A program made the position numbers and the translations under genes. The notes under the pieces are model-generated. The model searched no databases and was not told the DNA's origin. It saw only the letters and a list, made by a program, of their open reading frames with translations. A DNA stretch of 8,189 bases from Acidobacteriota bacterium (lineage in GTDB: Bacteria > Acidobacteriota > Polarisedimenticolia > J045), in contig JALTMS010000049.1 in NCBI GenBank assembly GCA_027001345.1, positions 1 to 8,189 on the forward strand, read 5' to 3'. This document shows, piece by piece, positions 1 to 6,740 of the stretch (positions within the stretch are counted from its first letter, which is position 1; each line of letters starts with the position of its first letter).

Positions 1-3000
1 GCGAGGTGGCCGTGGTGCGGGCGAGAAGAGTGCCGGGTCCGACGGCGAAGTTTTCTTCCGTCGAACGGTAGACCGCGTACTCCACCGGGTTCGAGCAGGG
101 AGAGGTCACCGCACTCCAGTCGAGTTGCAGGCTGCAAGTGGAACTGGCCGCGTCGGTGGCACTCAGGCCGGCCGGTGCGTCGGGAGGCAGGCTGCACTCC
201 GGGGCGGCGCCTTCGAGCGTTGCAGAACTCGCCGCCGAGGCACAGAGCCCCGAGGCACTGACGGCCTCCACTTCCCAGGTATCCGTGGCGGGATCGTCGG
301 GGTGATCGATCAGCGCCGTATCCGGGGCCCGCACCCGCCCGATCAGGGTGCGACTGGCGCCGGCCAGGCGATAGACGTCGTAGTGGTCGGCGCCGTCCAC
401 CGGATCCCAGGCCAGCAGGACGCCGCCGCTGTCGAGTCGCGTGGCACTCAGAGCTTCGGGGACGGCGGGAGCCGTGCAGCCGGGAGCGCAGGTCACCGTG
501 GCATCATCGACGATCTGGATATTTTCGTAGTCCACCTCCACATCGTCCACCCGCCAGCGGTATTCGTCTCCGGACGAACCCCCGCAGGAAGGGGCTCCGG
601 TGGCGGTGTCGTTGGATGCGGCGTGGAAGATCAACTGGAACAGCGTTGCGTCGGGTACGGGCGGCAGCTCGAATTCGGCGATCTCGCTCAGGTCGAGATC
701 CACCTGTTGGTCGTCGCCGTCGGCGGACTGGTTGCGGTAGTAGCCGCTGGAGATCAGCCGGCCGTCCCGATTGGTGAAGATGTCGACCACGGTGCGGTCG
801 CAGAGCTTGCCGTCTTCGTTGATCTTCAGGTGATAGTCCTCGAGGAAGCGGACCCGTTCGAGCACCGTCCGCGAGCCGGCGGGTCCGGTGTCGATCTGGG
901 GGGACACCAGCCGATGGTGCTTTTCGTTGGTTGTCGACAGCCAGGTGCCGTTGCACGAGGGGAACAGCGCCATCGGATTGCCGAAGCAGAAGGAGAATTC
1001 CCAGGTGTCCTCAGTGGTCGAACAGTCCTGGTCGAGGTCGAAGTAGTACCAGGAGTCCAGCGGAGCCTCGGAAGATCCGTCATGGCAGACCAGGGCGGCG
1101 GAGGTGAAGTCCTCGGTCCATGTGGCCCGGGTCCGCTGCTCGTCGGCTTCCACCGTCAGGGTCAGGGGAACCCGGCGCTCGACGGAGGAATCGCTGGTGG
1201 TCACCAGCACTTCCAGTGCGCGGCTGTCCCGGGCAGTGGCGCCGTCACGCAAGGAAAGCGTGTAGCTCACATCACCGCTGGCCGAGGCTCCGGCGGGGAT
1301 CGTGCCGAAAGAAGCGGTGTCCTGCTCGATGAAGACATCACCGAGGGAGGAGACCAGCCGGGCCTGCACGCCCGGAAGATCCGTCCGGCCGGGGTTGACC
1401 AGCGTCAACGCCAGGTCCACCGACTCTCCAGCGTCGAGGAAGCCGTCGTTGTCGCAGCCACCGCTGATCGCCACCGCTGCGATCTGCACGCTTCCCGCGC
1501 AGGCTACCGAGGCCCGTGCGGTGGCGGTCAGCAGGGGGTCGTCGTCGTCGTAGGTCACCGTGAGGGTCTCCGAGTCGGCCACCTGGAGTGTGCCGTCGGA
1601 GGTCACCAGTGCGCTGTTGGCCGCCAGCGGAAGGCTGCCGGTGAAACGGCCACCGCCCGCGTCGGTCAGCGTCAGGCTCTCACTGTCCCCCGAGCCGGTG
1701 GTGACATCGACCGTCGGGGCGCTGACGCGGTTGCTGTCGAGGACCTCGATCACGGCCTCGCCGTTGCAGGGATAGCGCTGGCGGTCGAAGCTGACCGTCC
1801 CGCCGCTGCTCGAGACCGGGCCGACGGCGAGCACGGCAAAATCCTGCCGACTGCTCAGGTCGGCCCAGCCGGAGCCGGGAACCGACTGGCCGACCACTTC
1901 CACCTTCCACAGTCCAGGGGTCAGGGTGTAGCCCGCCAGGCGCACCATCTCCACGTTGTCCGGGTCGTTGAGCGGGCGCACGTCGGCCTGGGTGTACTCG
2001 ACGGTGAACGGCGAGCGGTCGCGCGTGGGCCAGGCGTTGCCCCAGTACACCGTTCCATCGGGAGCGGTGACCCGTAGATCGAGGTCGTTGACCAGGAAGG
2101 TCGGCGAGGCCACCAGGGACGGCGGGTCGGGCCAGGCCAGAACCACCTTCAGGTCGCTGGTGGTGGACTGAACGTAGAACTCCGCCGACCAGGTTTCGCC
2201 CGTGCTGACGCCGGTGTCGCGGGGAATGTCCCACAGGGCCAGACCGCGCCCGTCGCCGTCGAAGTAGAGCGCGTCGTCGAGCATCAATCGGCCCCAGCCC
2301 TGGTCGCTGGCGGGCGCATCGTCGGCGATCAGCGAAAGGTCGCAGTCACGGTCGTCGCTACAGAGTAGGCCCTGGTTGCCGGCACAGAGGCTGCACTCGT
2401 CGTCGTCCTGACAGGTGGTGAAGGTCGCGGTGCACAGGCCGACCAGGGTGTCGCAGGTGTCGAGATTGCACGGGCCGTAGTCGGGTCCGGCCCGCCCGGT
2501 CATGTTCAATGCCCCGGCGATCAGCGTTGCCTTGAGCAGGGCAGCGGAGGGCACGAAGCCGTCGGCGGCGATTTCCGTGCCCGAGGGATAGAAACCCTTG
2601 CGGTAGTACTCTCGGGCCAGGGCGGCGAAGCCCGCCGTCAGCGGCGCGGCGAAGGATGTGCCATTGACCTCCCGAGTCGCGCAGGTGCGGCCGACCTCGG
2701 CGAGGTCCGAATCGCCGGTGATCAACTGCTTGCCGGAGAGCACCAGGTCGGGCTTGAGCCGCCCGTCCTCGGTCGGCCCCCGCGACGAAAACTCCGCCAG
2801 ATTCTCGGGATCCAGGTCCTCGCTCGGCGAGAGGCGGGCCTCCGAAGCGCCGACGGTGATCACGTTCTTGGCCGTGCCGGGCGAATCGAGAGTGCCCGCA
2901 TAGGGTCCGCGGTTGCCGGCGCTGAAGACGATCAGGAAATCGGGGTGGTTCCAGACCATCCGGTCGGTGAAAAACGAGAGCAGGTCGTACTGGTTGCCGG

Positions 3001-4456
3001 CCGATCCCCAGGAGTTGGTGGAGATTCGCGCTCCCGCCTCGTACTCCTGCTCGAACATCCGATCGAGCACGCGCGGGACGGGCAGGCCGAGACCGACCAG
3101 GGTGCCCGCGTCGTTGCCCAGGTCCTCGACCACCAGCTTGGCCATCGGCGCCATCCCGTCGCTGGCGTCGTGGTGGGGTCCGAGAGGATTGCTCTCGTCG
3201 GCCGGGTTGTCGGGATTGTCCCCGACTGCGGCGATGGCGACCCAGGTGCCATGAGGGTCGCCGGAGCGCACGTCGTAGGCGGTTGCGGAATCCTGCAGGC
3301 TGCCCAGCAGGTTGTAGGCGATGATCTTGCGCCGGGAGTTGTCGACCGGCAGCGTGCCACGGTTCGCGCCGAAGGCCGGCACGCTCGATACCGGCGGCAG
3401 GCCGGCCGTGTCTTCCATCCAGCAAACGTCCGGATCCACGCCCGTGTCGGCGATGGCGATGATCTCCCCGGCACCGAGCAGGCCGTGCTTCCAGATCGTC
3501 GCCGAGGCGGAATAGTTTTGCCGCGCGAAGACATCGTAGGACTGGCCGATCCACACCGCGTCGTCGTTGTGCAGATCGACGGTGCCGGCCGGTTCGATGA
3601 CCACCAGCTCTTCGAGGGCGGCGAGGGCGCCGAGGTCGAGCGCCAGGCGATCGAGGGGGACTTCCACGGTCAAGGCGACCACGCCGGCGCTTTCGGCGCC
3701 GGCCGGGACTGCTACCCCCGGCAGGGCCCGGCTCACCGCGGTCCGTGCTTGCTCGAGACTGACGCCGGGGGCGAAGAGCAGGTCGAGGCGCAGGGTTTCC
3801 GCCCGTTCCCCGGGCAGCGGCTTGTCGAGCACCAGGCCCCGAGCCAGCCGGCCGAGGCGGCGGTCGACCTTGAAGCCCGGTTCGTAGCGCCCCACCCAGC
3901 GCACCTCCGGCTCACCGGCGAGGCTCGCCAGGGTGTAGGCGTCGGCGCGCACCAGGTAGGCTCGCTGGGGAACATAGGAGAGGATCTCGGCCCCGGCGGC
4001 GAGGATCTGGGCCCGCTGAGCCGGTCCCGGAGGCACTTCGAACTGCACGATGGCCAGACGCAGCGCGCTGGCCGGCAGGTCGCGGGAGCCCGGAGGCACG
4101 GGAACGTAGGCCGAAAGGTCCGGTGAGCCGTGGCGCAGGGGGTCGAAGCGGGCGCCGTCGAAGAGAATCCAGCCACCGTCAGCGGCCAGCGTCTCGATCT
4201 GCCGCCGGGCCGCCTCGTCGGCGGGGAAGACCAGGGCGTCAGCCGCCGGACCGGATCGTGGCAGGTGGGCCGGCCCCGGTGGTCGGACCTGCTGCTGGCG
4301 GGTCGGGGAGGGTCGGTAGCCGTCCCCTCGCTCCCTGCGGCGCTCGGCAGCTCCGACGGGTGGGATCAGGCCGGCGAGGAAAACCAGCAAACAGAAAAAA
4401 GGCACAGCGGCGCCCTGGGGCTGCCGCGCACCGAACAGGTGTGCGAGCCGTCTCAT
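1..4456 (-). CDS. Secreted KP-43-like subtilisin-family (S8) serine protease, multidomain, C-terminus off the window
   Basis: Endopeptidase predicted to be exported and to act outside the cell. One frame stays open for 1485 codons and has no stop before the left edge, so the gene is partial. The ATG at 4456 gives a signal peptide: MRRL, a hydrophobic core at about 18-31, and a VGAA cleavage site near 36-37. Residues ~130-297 resemble two tandem subtilisin propeptide modules. The S8 domain (~300-728) shows IADTGVD (Asp337), HGTWVA (His402), FSAGNRGP (oxyanion Asn515) and GTSFAAP (Ser601). The usual HGTH is HGTW here. An eight-cysteine insert (663-705) precedes QGWGR (719-723). A jelly-roll domain with LVNDLDL (788-794) matches the C-terminal domain of protease KP-43. 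Then come an Ig-like sandwich (~880-990), a sandwich with a DNDGFLDAGE loop (1002-1011), a jelly-roll-like domain (~1112-1310) and FN3-like domains from ~1330 and ~1420. No clear Shine-Dalgarno precedes the ATG. The receiver-like gene ends 58 bp upstream on the same strand. Family assignment is secure; substrate is unknown. Confidence 0.95.
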   Translation of the reverse strand, partial: MRRLAHLFGARQPQGAAVPFFCLLVFLAGLIPPVGAAERRRERGDGYRPSPTRQQQVRPPGPAHLPRSGPAADALVFPADEAARRQIETLAADGGWILFDGARFDPLRHGSPDLSAYVPVPPGSRDLPASALRLAIVQFEVPPGPAQRAQILAAGAEILSYVPQRAYLVRADAYTLASLAGEPEVRWVGRYEPGFKVDRRLGRLARGLVLDKPLPGERAETLRLDLLFAPGVSLEQARTAVSRALPGVAVPAGAESAGVVALTVEVPLDRLALDLGALAALEELVVIEPAGTVDLHNDDAVWIGQSYDVFARQNYSASATIWKHGLLGAGEIIAIADTGVDPDVCWMEDTAGLPPVSSVPAFGANRGTLPVDNSRRKIIAYNLLGSLQDSATAYDVRSGDPHGTWVAIAAVGDNPDNPADESNPLGPHHDASDGMAPMAKLVVEDLGNDAGTLVGLGLPVPRVLDRMFEQEYEAGARISTNSWGSAGNQYDLLSFFTDRMVWNHPDFLIVFSAGNRGPYAGTLDSPGTAKNVITVGASEARLSPSEDLDPENLAEFSSRGPTEDGRLKPDLVLSGKQLITGDSDLAEVGRTCATREVNGTSFAAPLTAGFAALAREYYRKGFYPSGTEIAADGFVPSAALLKATLIAGALNMTGRAGPDYGPCNLDTCDTLVGLCTATFTTCQDDDECSLCAGNQGLLCSDDRDCDLSLIADDAPASDQGWGRLMLDDALYFDGDGRGLALWDIPRDTGVSTGETWSAEFYVQSTTSDLKVVLAWPDPPSLVASPTFLVNDLDLRVTAPDGTVYWGNAWPTRDRSPFTVEYTQADVRPLNDPDNVEMVRLAGYTLTPGLWKVEVVGQSVPGSGWADLSSRQDFAVLAVGPVSSSGGTVSFDRQRYPCNGEAVIEVLDSNRVSAPTVDVTTGSGDSESLTLTDAGGGRFTGSLPLAANSALVTSDGTLQVADSETLTVTYDDDDPLLTATARASVACAGSVQIAAVAISGGCDNDGFLDAGESVDLALTLVNPGRTDLPGVQARLVSSLGDVFIEQDTASFGTIPAGASASGDVSYTLSLRDGATARDSRALEVLVTTSDSSVERRVPLTLTVEADEQRTRATWTEDFTSAALVCHDGSSEAPLDSWYYFDLDQDCSTTEDTWEFSFCFGNPMALFPSCNGTWLSTTNEKHHRLVSPQIDTGPAGSRTVLERVRFLEDYHLKINEDGKLCDRTVVDIFTNRDGRLISSGYYRNQSADGDDQQVDLDLSEIAEFELPPVPDATLFQLIFHAASNDTATGAPSCGGSSGDEYRWRVDDVEVDYENIQIVDDATVTCAPGCTAPAVPEALSATRLDSGGVLLAWDPVDGADHYDVYRLAGASRTLIGRVRAPDTALIDHPDDPATDTWEVEAVSASGLCASAASSATLEGAAPECSLPPDAPAGLSATDAASSTCSLQLDWSAVTSPCSNPVEYAVYRSTEENFAVGPGTLLARTTATS

Positions 4457-4514
4457 GGAGCTAGGGAGTACTGCCCCGAGGGCGGTGGCGCAAGGCCGGG
4501 CTTTCGCGGACCTG

Positions 4515-4907
4515 CTAAGTCGTTTCGTTTTGCCCCGTCCCGGTTCGATTCGCTTCGTCCTTGACGACCCGGGAAAGCAGCGGGGGCAGAGCGGCCCGGA
4601 TCTCGCCCGGGGCGACGACTTCCGCTCCCCAGCGGGCGGCGCGGAGGCTCAGATCGGAGGCCGGATCGAGGGCGATGGCGATCAGGGCCGTCCGCCCGGA
4701 GAGAGACTCGAGCACTGCCATCCCGTCCTCGCCGGCGGAGACCAGATCGACCACGGCCGCGGCGGGATCCTCGCCCTGGCGCAGCAGAACCTCGGTGCGC
4801 GCCAGGTCCGGAGCCCGTCGGGGCGAAAAACCGGCCATCCGCACACTCTGCTCGAGCCCAGACGAAGACAGGCTGTCTTGCGACAGCACCAGAACCCACG
4901 CCGGCAT
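4515..4907 (-). CDS. Stand-alone degenerate response-regulator receiver-like protein (130 aa)
   Basis: Probable gene not assignable to a named family beyond a CheY-like receiver fold. Visible fold elements are a first strand WVLVLSQD (4-11), a third strand AAVVDL (50-55) ending at Asp54, and EDG (60-62) eight residues on, as in the CheY D57...DG65 loop. A fourth strand ALIAIAL follows (74-80), then GAEVVAP (94-100) at the fifth strand and a final helix of about 103-116. Asp54 and one acidic-pocket Asp (Asp11) remain. The second pocket acid is Gln10, the switch Thr/Ser position is Ile78, and the invariant Lys is Ala99. No output domain follows, only a polar tail. The ATG at 4907 is chosen because GGAGG lies 8 nt before it; an upstream TTG (4979) has no such support. 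It shares a strand with the protease 58 bp downstream and diverges from pilT. Coding status is likely but rests on fold pattern and ribosome site only. A role in signalling or twitching control is inference. Confidence 0.62.
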   Translation of the reverse strand: MPAWVLVLSQDSLSSSGLEQSVRMAGFSPRRAPDLARTEVLLRQGEDPAAAVVDLVSAGEDGMAVLESLSGRTALIAIALDPASDLSLRAARWGAEVVAPGEIRAALPPLLSRVVKDEANRTGTGQNETT

Positions 4908-4915
4908 CTCCCGAC

Positions 4916-4920
4916 CCTCC
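4916..4920 (-). promoter_or_regulatory. Shine-Dalgarno site of the receiver-like gene
   Basis: Read on the minus strand, GGAGG lies 8 nt before the ATG at 4907. This decides the start: the longer version of the frame, beginning at a TTG at 4979, would run through the divergent pilT control region and has no ribosome site. Confidence 0.6.
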
Positions 4921-4923
4921 CGA

Positions 4924-4939
4924 CGGCGGCTTGCCGCCG
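4924..4939. repeat. Perfect 7-bp inverted repeat with 2-nt centre between divergent genes
   Basis: CGGCGGC, then TT, then GCCGCCG. The arms are exact reverse complements. It lies in the 98 bp between the start codons of the receiver-like gene and pilT. It ends 3 bp from the receiver gene's Shine-Dalgarno and overlaps the possible -35 of pilT. It could be a protein-binding operator, or an RNA hairpin in the receiver gene leader. GC-rich inverted repeats of this size also arise by chance, so a function is only suggested by position. Confidence 0.45.
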
Positions 4940-4960
4940 CACCGGGCAAAAGCCTACATT
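4931..4960 (+). promoter_or_regulatory. Candidate promoter of pilT
   Basis: A possible -35 TTGCCG (4931-4936) and -10 TACATT (4955-4960) are 18 bp apart, each matching the sigma-70 consensus at four of six positions. Transcription would start near 4967, giving a leader of about 40 nt that includes the pilT Shine-Dalgarno. Matches are modest and the sigma factor preferences of this organism are unknown. Confidence 0.3.
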
Positions 4961-4979
4961 GCCTCGAGGGAAGCTCCAA
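4951..4979 (-). promoter_or_regulatory. Weak candidate promoter of the receiver-like gene, overlapping that of pilT
   Basis: On the minus strand TTGGAG (4979-4974) and TAGGCT (4956-4951) are separated by 17 bp, each matching sigma-70 consensus at only about half its positions. The -10 overlaps the candidate pilT -10, so the two polymerases would compete. A transcript from here would start near 4944 and carry the inverted repeat at 4924-4939 in its leader. Confidence 0.18.
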
Positions 4980-4992
4980 GACCCCCCGGGGT

Positions 4993-4999
4993 GGAGAGG
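4993..4999 (+). promoter_or_regulatory. Shine-Dalgarno site of pilT
   Basis: GGAGAGG lies 6 nt before a GTG at 5006. This fixes the pilT start at GTG. The protein then begins VHINDLL, which is where PilT homologues normally begin. The same frame is open further upstream to a TTG at 4931, but that extension is unlike the family and has no ribosome site. Confidence 0.75.
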
Positions 5000-5005
5000 A
5001 TCACC

Positions 5006-6181
5006 GTGCACATCAACGACCTGCTCAAGTCGGCCGCCGAAAAAGGGGCCTCTGACCTGCACTTGAAAGTGGGTTCCTACCCCGTGATTCGGGTCGACGG
5101 CCGGCTGATGGCGATGACCGAGCATCCCCGGATGATGCAGGAGGACACCATCGCCATGGCGTTCTCGATCATGAGCGCCCGTCAGAAGCAGAAGTTCAAG
5201 GAGAACTTCGAAATCGACCTGGCCTACTCGGTCCCCGGTCTCGGACGCTTCCGCGTCAACGTCTTCCAGCAACGCGGCACCGTCGGCCTGGTGCTGAGAA
5301 TGATCCCGGTGCGGGTCGCCTCGATTCGCGAACTGGCCCTGCCGCCGGTGCTCGAGACCATCGCCAGCGAGCATCGGGGCCTGGTGCTGGTCACCGGCTC
5401 GACCGGTTCGGGAAAGTCGACCACCCTGGCGGCGATGATCGACTTCATCAATTCCCAGCGCTGCGAACACATCATGACCATCGAGGACCCCATCGAGTAC
5501 CTGCATCGGGACAAGAAGTCGTTGATCAACCAGCGTGAGGTGGAAGTCGACACCGGCTCCTTTGCCGGTGCGCTGCGCTCGGCTCTCAGGCAAGATCCCG
5601 ACGTGATCCTGGTCGGGGAGATGCGCGACTACGAGACCATCGAAACTGCGCTGGTTGCAGCGGAGACCGGGCACCTGGTGCTTTCCACCCTGCACACCCT
5701 CGATGCCACCGAGACGATCAATCGCATCATCTCCGTCTTTCCACCACATCATCAGAAGCAGATCCGCTTGCAGCTCGCCTCCGTACTCAAGGCCTGCATC
5801 TCGATGCGCCTGGTGCCTCGCGCCGATGGCCAGGGGCGTGTGCCCGCGGTGGAGATCCTGCGGGCCACCCCCTACATCCGGGAATGCGTCGAGAACAAGG
5901 ACAAGACGAAGATGATTCGCGACGCGATCGCCCAGGGGACATCCCAGTACGGCATGCAGACCTTCGATCAGTCGCTCTACGACCTGTGGGCCAGTTCACT
6001 GATCACCCGCGAGGAGGCGCTGGCCCGGGCGACGAACACCGACGAACTGCGCCTGCGGATGGAGGGGATTCAGTCCACCGCCGCTGCCTCCCAGGAAGAG
6101 ATGCAGCAGATGATGGGAGGGGGGGGCACCGAAGAGGTGGCGGTGGCCGACCTGCCGGAAATCACGCGTCTGGGAGACTGA
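5006..6181 (+). CDS. pilT: Type IV pilus retraction ATPase PilT
   Basis: Hexameric cytoplasmic ATPase that drives pilus depolymerisation, and so twitching motility, at the inner-membrane pilus base. The 391 residues are slightly longer than typical PilT (about 345-370). The N-terminal PAS-like domain has the conserved SDLHLKVG near residue 15. The RecA-like core has Walker A GSTGSGKST (131-139, Lys137), an Asp box IEDPIEY (159-165), Walker B DVILVGEMRD (199-208) with catalytic Glu205, and a His box GHLVLSTLHT (222-231). The C-terminal AIRNLIRE-type motif that separates PilT from assembly ATPases is present in altered form as MIRDAIAQG (303-311). The GTG start is set by the Shine-Dalgarno at 4993. 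The extra length is a low-complexity tail (roughly 365-391) containing MMGGGG over an eight-G run. No pilB, pilC or pilin gene lies in the window. recX follows after 58 bp with no obvious terminator between. Confidence 0.97.
   Translation: MHINDLLKSAAEKGASDLHLKVGSYPVIRVDGRLMAMTEHPRMMQEDTIAMAFSIMSARQKQKFKENFEIDLAYSVPGLGRFRVNVFQQRGTVGLVLRMIPVRVASIRELALPPVLETIASEHRGLVLVTGSTGSGKSTTLAAMIDFINSQRCEHIMTIEDPIEYLHRDKKSLINQREVEVDTGSFAGALRSALRQDPDVILVGEMRDYETIETALVAAETGHLVLSTLHTLDATETINRIISVFPPHHQKQIRLQLASVLKACISMRLVPRADGQGRVPAVEILRATPYIRECVENKDKTKMIRDAIAQGTSQYGMQTFDQSLYDLWASSLITREEALARATNTDELRLRMEGIQSTAAASQEEMQQMMGGGGTEEVAVADLPEITRLGD
6119..6126 (+). repeat. Run of eight G in the pilT 3' end
   Basis: The homopolymer lies inside the MMGGGG stretch, 17 codons before the pilT stop. 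Slippage here would change only the C-terminal tail, because all catalytic motifs are upstream. A shifted frame would read on to 6387, deep into recX. As given, the run is in frame. Confidence 0.9.
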
Positions 6182-6227
6182 GCCCCCGAGCCCGCCGGTC
6201 CGGGAGGTTCCGCCGAGGTACGCGGGT

Positions 6228-6233
6228 TATGCT
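6228..6233 (+). promoter_or_regulatory. Possible -10 element for leaderless recX transcription
   Basis: TATGCT ends 6 nt before the recX ATG at 6240, the distance expected when transcription begins at the start codon itself. No Shine-Dalgarno sits at normal spacing; the nearest purine cluster (GAGG, 6215-6218) is 21 nt away. No convincing -35 is visible. Alternatively recX is only read from pilT transcripts. Confidence 0.22.
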
Positions 6234-6239
6234 CTGCCC

Positions 6240-6740
6240 ATGGCTGGCACGGCATGGGACAAGGCACTGGATCTGCTCTCCCGGCGCTCCTACACCCGTG
6301 GTGAGATTCGCCGTCGACTCGTGCGTGGGGGATGGGACGAGGACGAGGTGGGCCAGGTGCTCGCCAAGCTCGAGCGACTGTCCTTAGTCGATGATCGCCA
6401 GGTCGCCTATAATCACGCCCGCCGCCGGGCCCTCGAAGGTCGGCGGGGGCGACGCCGCATCCGCGCCGAGTTGCTCCGGCGGGATCTGGAGCCGGATCTC
6501 GTGGAAGCCGTTGTGGACGAGGTCTTGCCTCCCGAGCAGGAGGAGCAAGCTCTGTGTCGCGCCGCCTCGCGGCTGGCACCGGGGGGGCGCGTTCCCGCTG
6601 AGCGGGCCGAGCGCGATCGCCTGGCGCGAAGGTTGCTGAGGGCGGGCTTTGCCCCGGGCCGGGTACGAGCCCTGCTCGAGCGCGCGAGTCTGGACGATCT
6701 CGATGGGGCCCCGGGTCCCGGCGACGAGGAAGACGAGTGA
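6240..6740 (+). CDS. recX: Regulatory protein RecX
   Basis: Small cytoplasmic protein that binds RecA filaments and modulates strand exchange and recombinational repair. The 166 residues match the usual RecX length. The all-helical tandem three-helix repeats are visible. The first has AWDKALDLLSRRSYTRGEI (5-23) and ends at LSLVDDRQVA (47-56), the family's conserved link to the next repeat. The second has GRRRIRAELLRRDL (70-83), and the third lies in 121-148 with ARRLLRAGF (129-137). An acidic GDEEDE tail closes the protein. The start is the first in-frame ATG giving the family N-terminus, though no good Shine-Dalgarno precedes it. The stop overlaps the alaS start by one base (TGATG), implying coupled translation. 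recX next to alaS is also the order in E. coli, but recA is not present immediately upstream here. Confidence 0.95.
   Translation: MAGTAWDKALDLLSRRSYTRGEIRRRLVRGGWDEDEVGQVLAKLERLSLVDDRQVAYNHARRRALEGRRGRRRIRAELLRRDLEPDLVEAVVDEVLPPEQEEQALCRAASRLAPGGRVPAERAERDRLARRLLRAGFAPGRVRALLERASLDDLDGAPGPGDEEDE
6726..6730 (+). promoter_or_regulatory. Shine-Dalgarno site of alaS inside recX
   Basis: GAGGA sits 9 nt before the alaS ATG and is embedded in the codons of the acidic recX C-terminus. Together with the TGATG overlap it points to translational coupling of the two genes. Confidence 0.5.

Noticed and set aside
1541..1556. GTC trinucleotide repeat
   Set aside because: Only four units, explained by four Asp codons in the protease (DDDD). 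Too short to treat as a functional repeat.
125..2077. 650-codon plus-strand open frame opposite the protease gene
   Set aside because: It is the exact codon-aligned complement of the protease frame. In G+C-rich genes lacking TTA, CTA and TCA codons the complement stays open. Its translation is low-complexity with no domain, while the minus strand gives a clear S8 protease.
2945..4126. 393-codon plus-strand open frame
   Set aside because: Same codon-aligned shadow of the protease propeptide and catalytic domain.
4542..4551. Sequence resembling a tRNA T-loop (GGTTCGATTC)
   Set aside because: No acceptor stem, D-arm or anticodon arm around it. It falls in the 3' end of the receiver-like gene.
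4931..5005. N-terminal extension of pilT from a TTG at 4931
   Set aside because: No ribosome site and residues unlike PilT. The GTG at 5006 has a well-spaced GGAGAGG.
4682..5752. 356-codon minus-strand open frame over the pilT start
   Set aside because: Opposite to conserved PilT motifs and spanning the divergent control region. Its translation shows no domain.
6705..6719. Possible terminator hairpin before alaS (6-bp stem with one GU pair, 3-nt loop)
   Set aside because: It lies inside recX coding sequence, and the nearest T run is about 45-55 nt away, too far for an intrinsic terminator.
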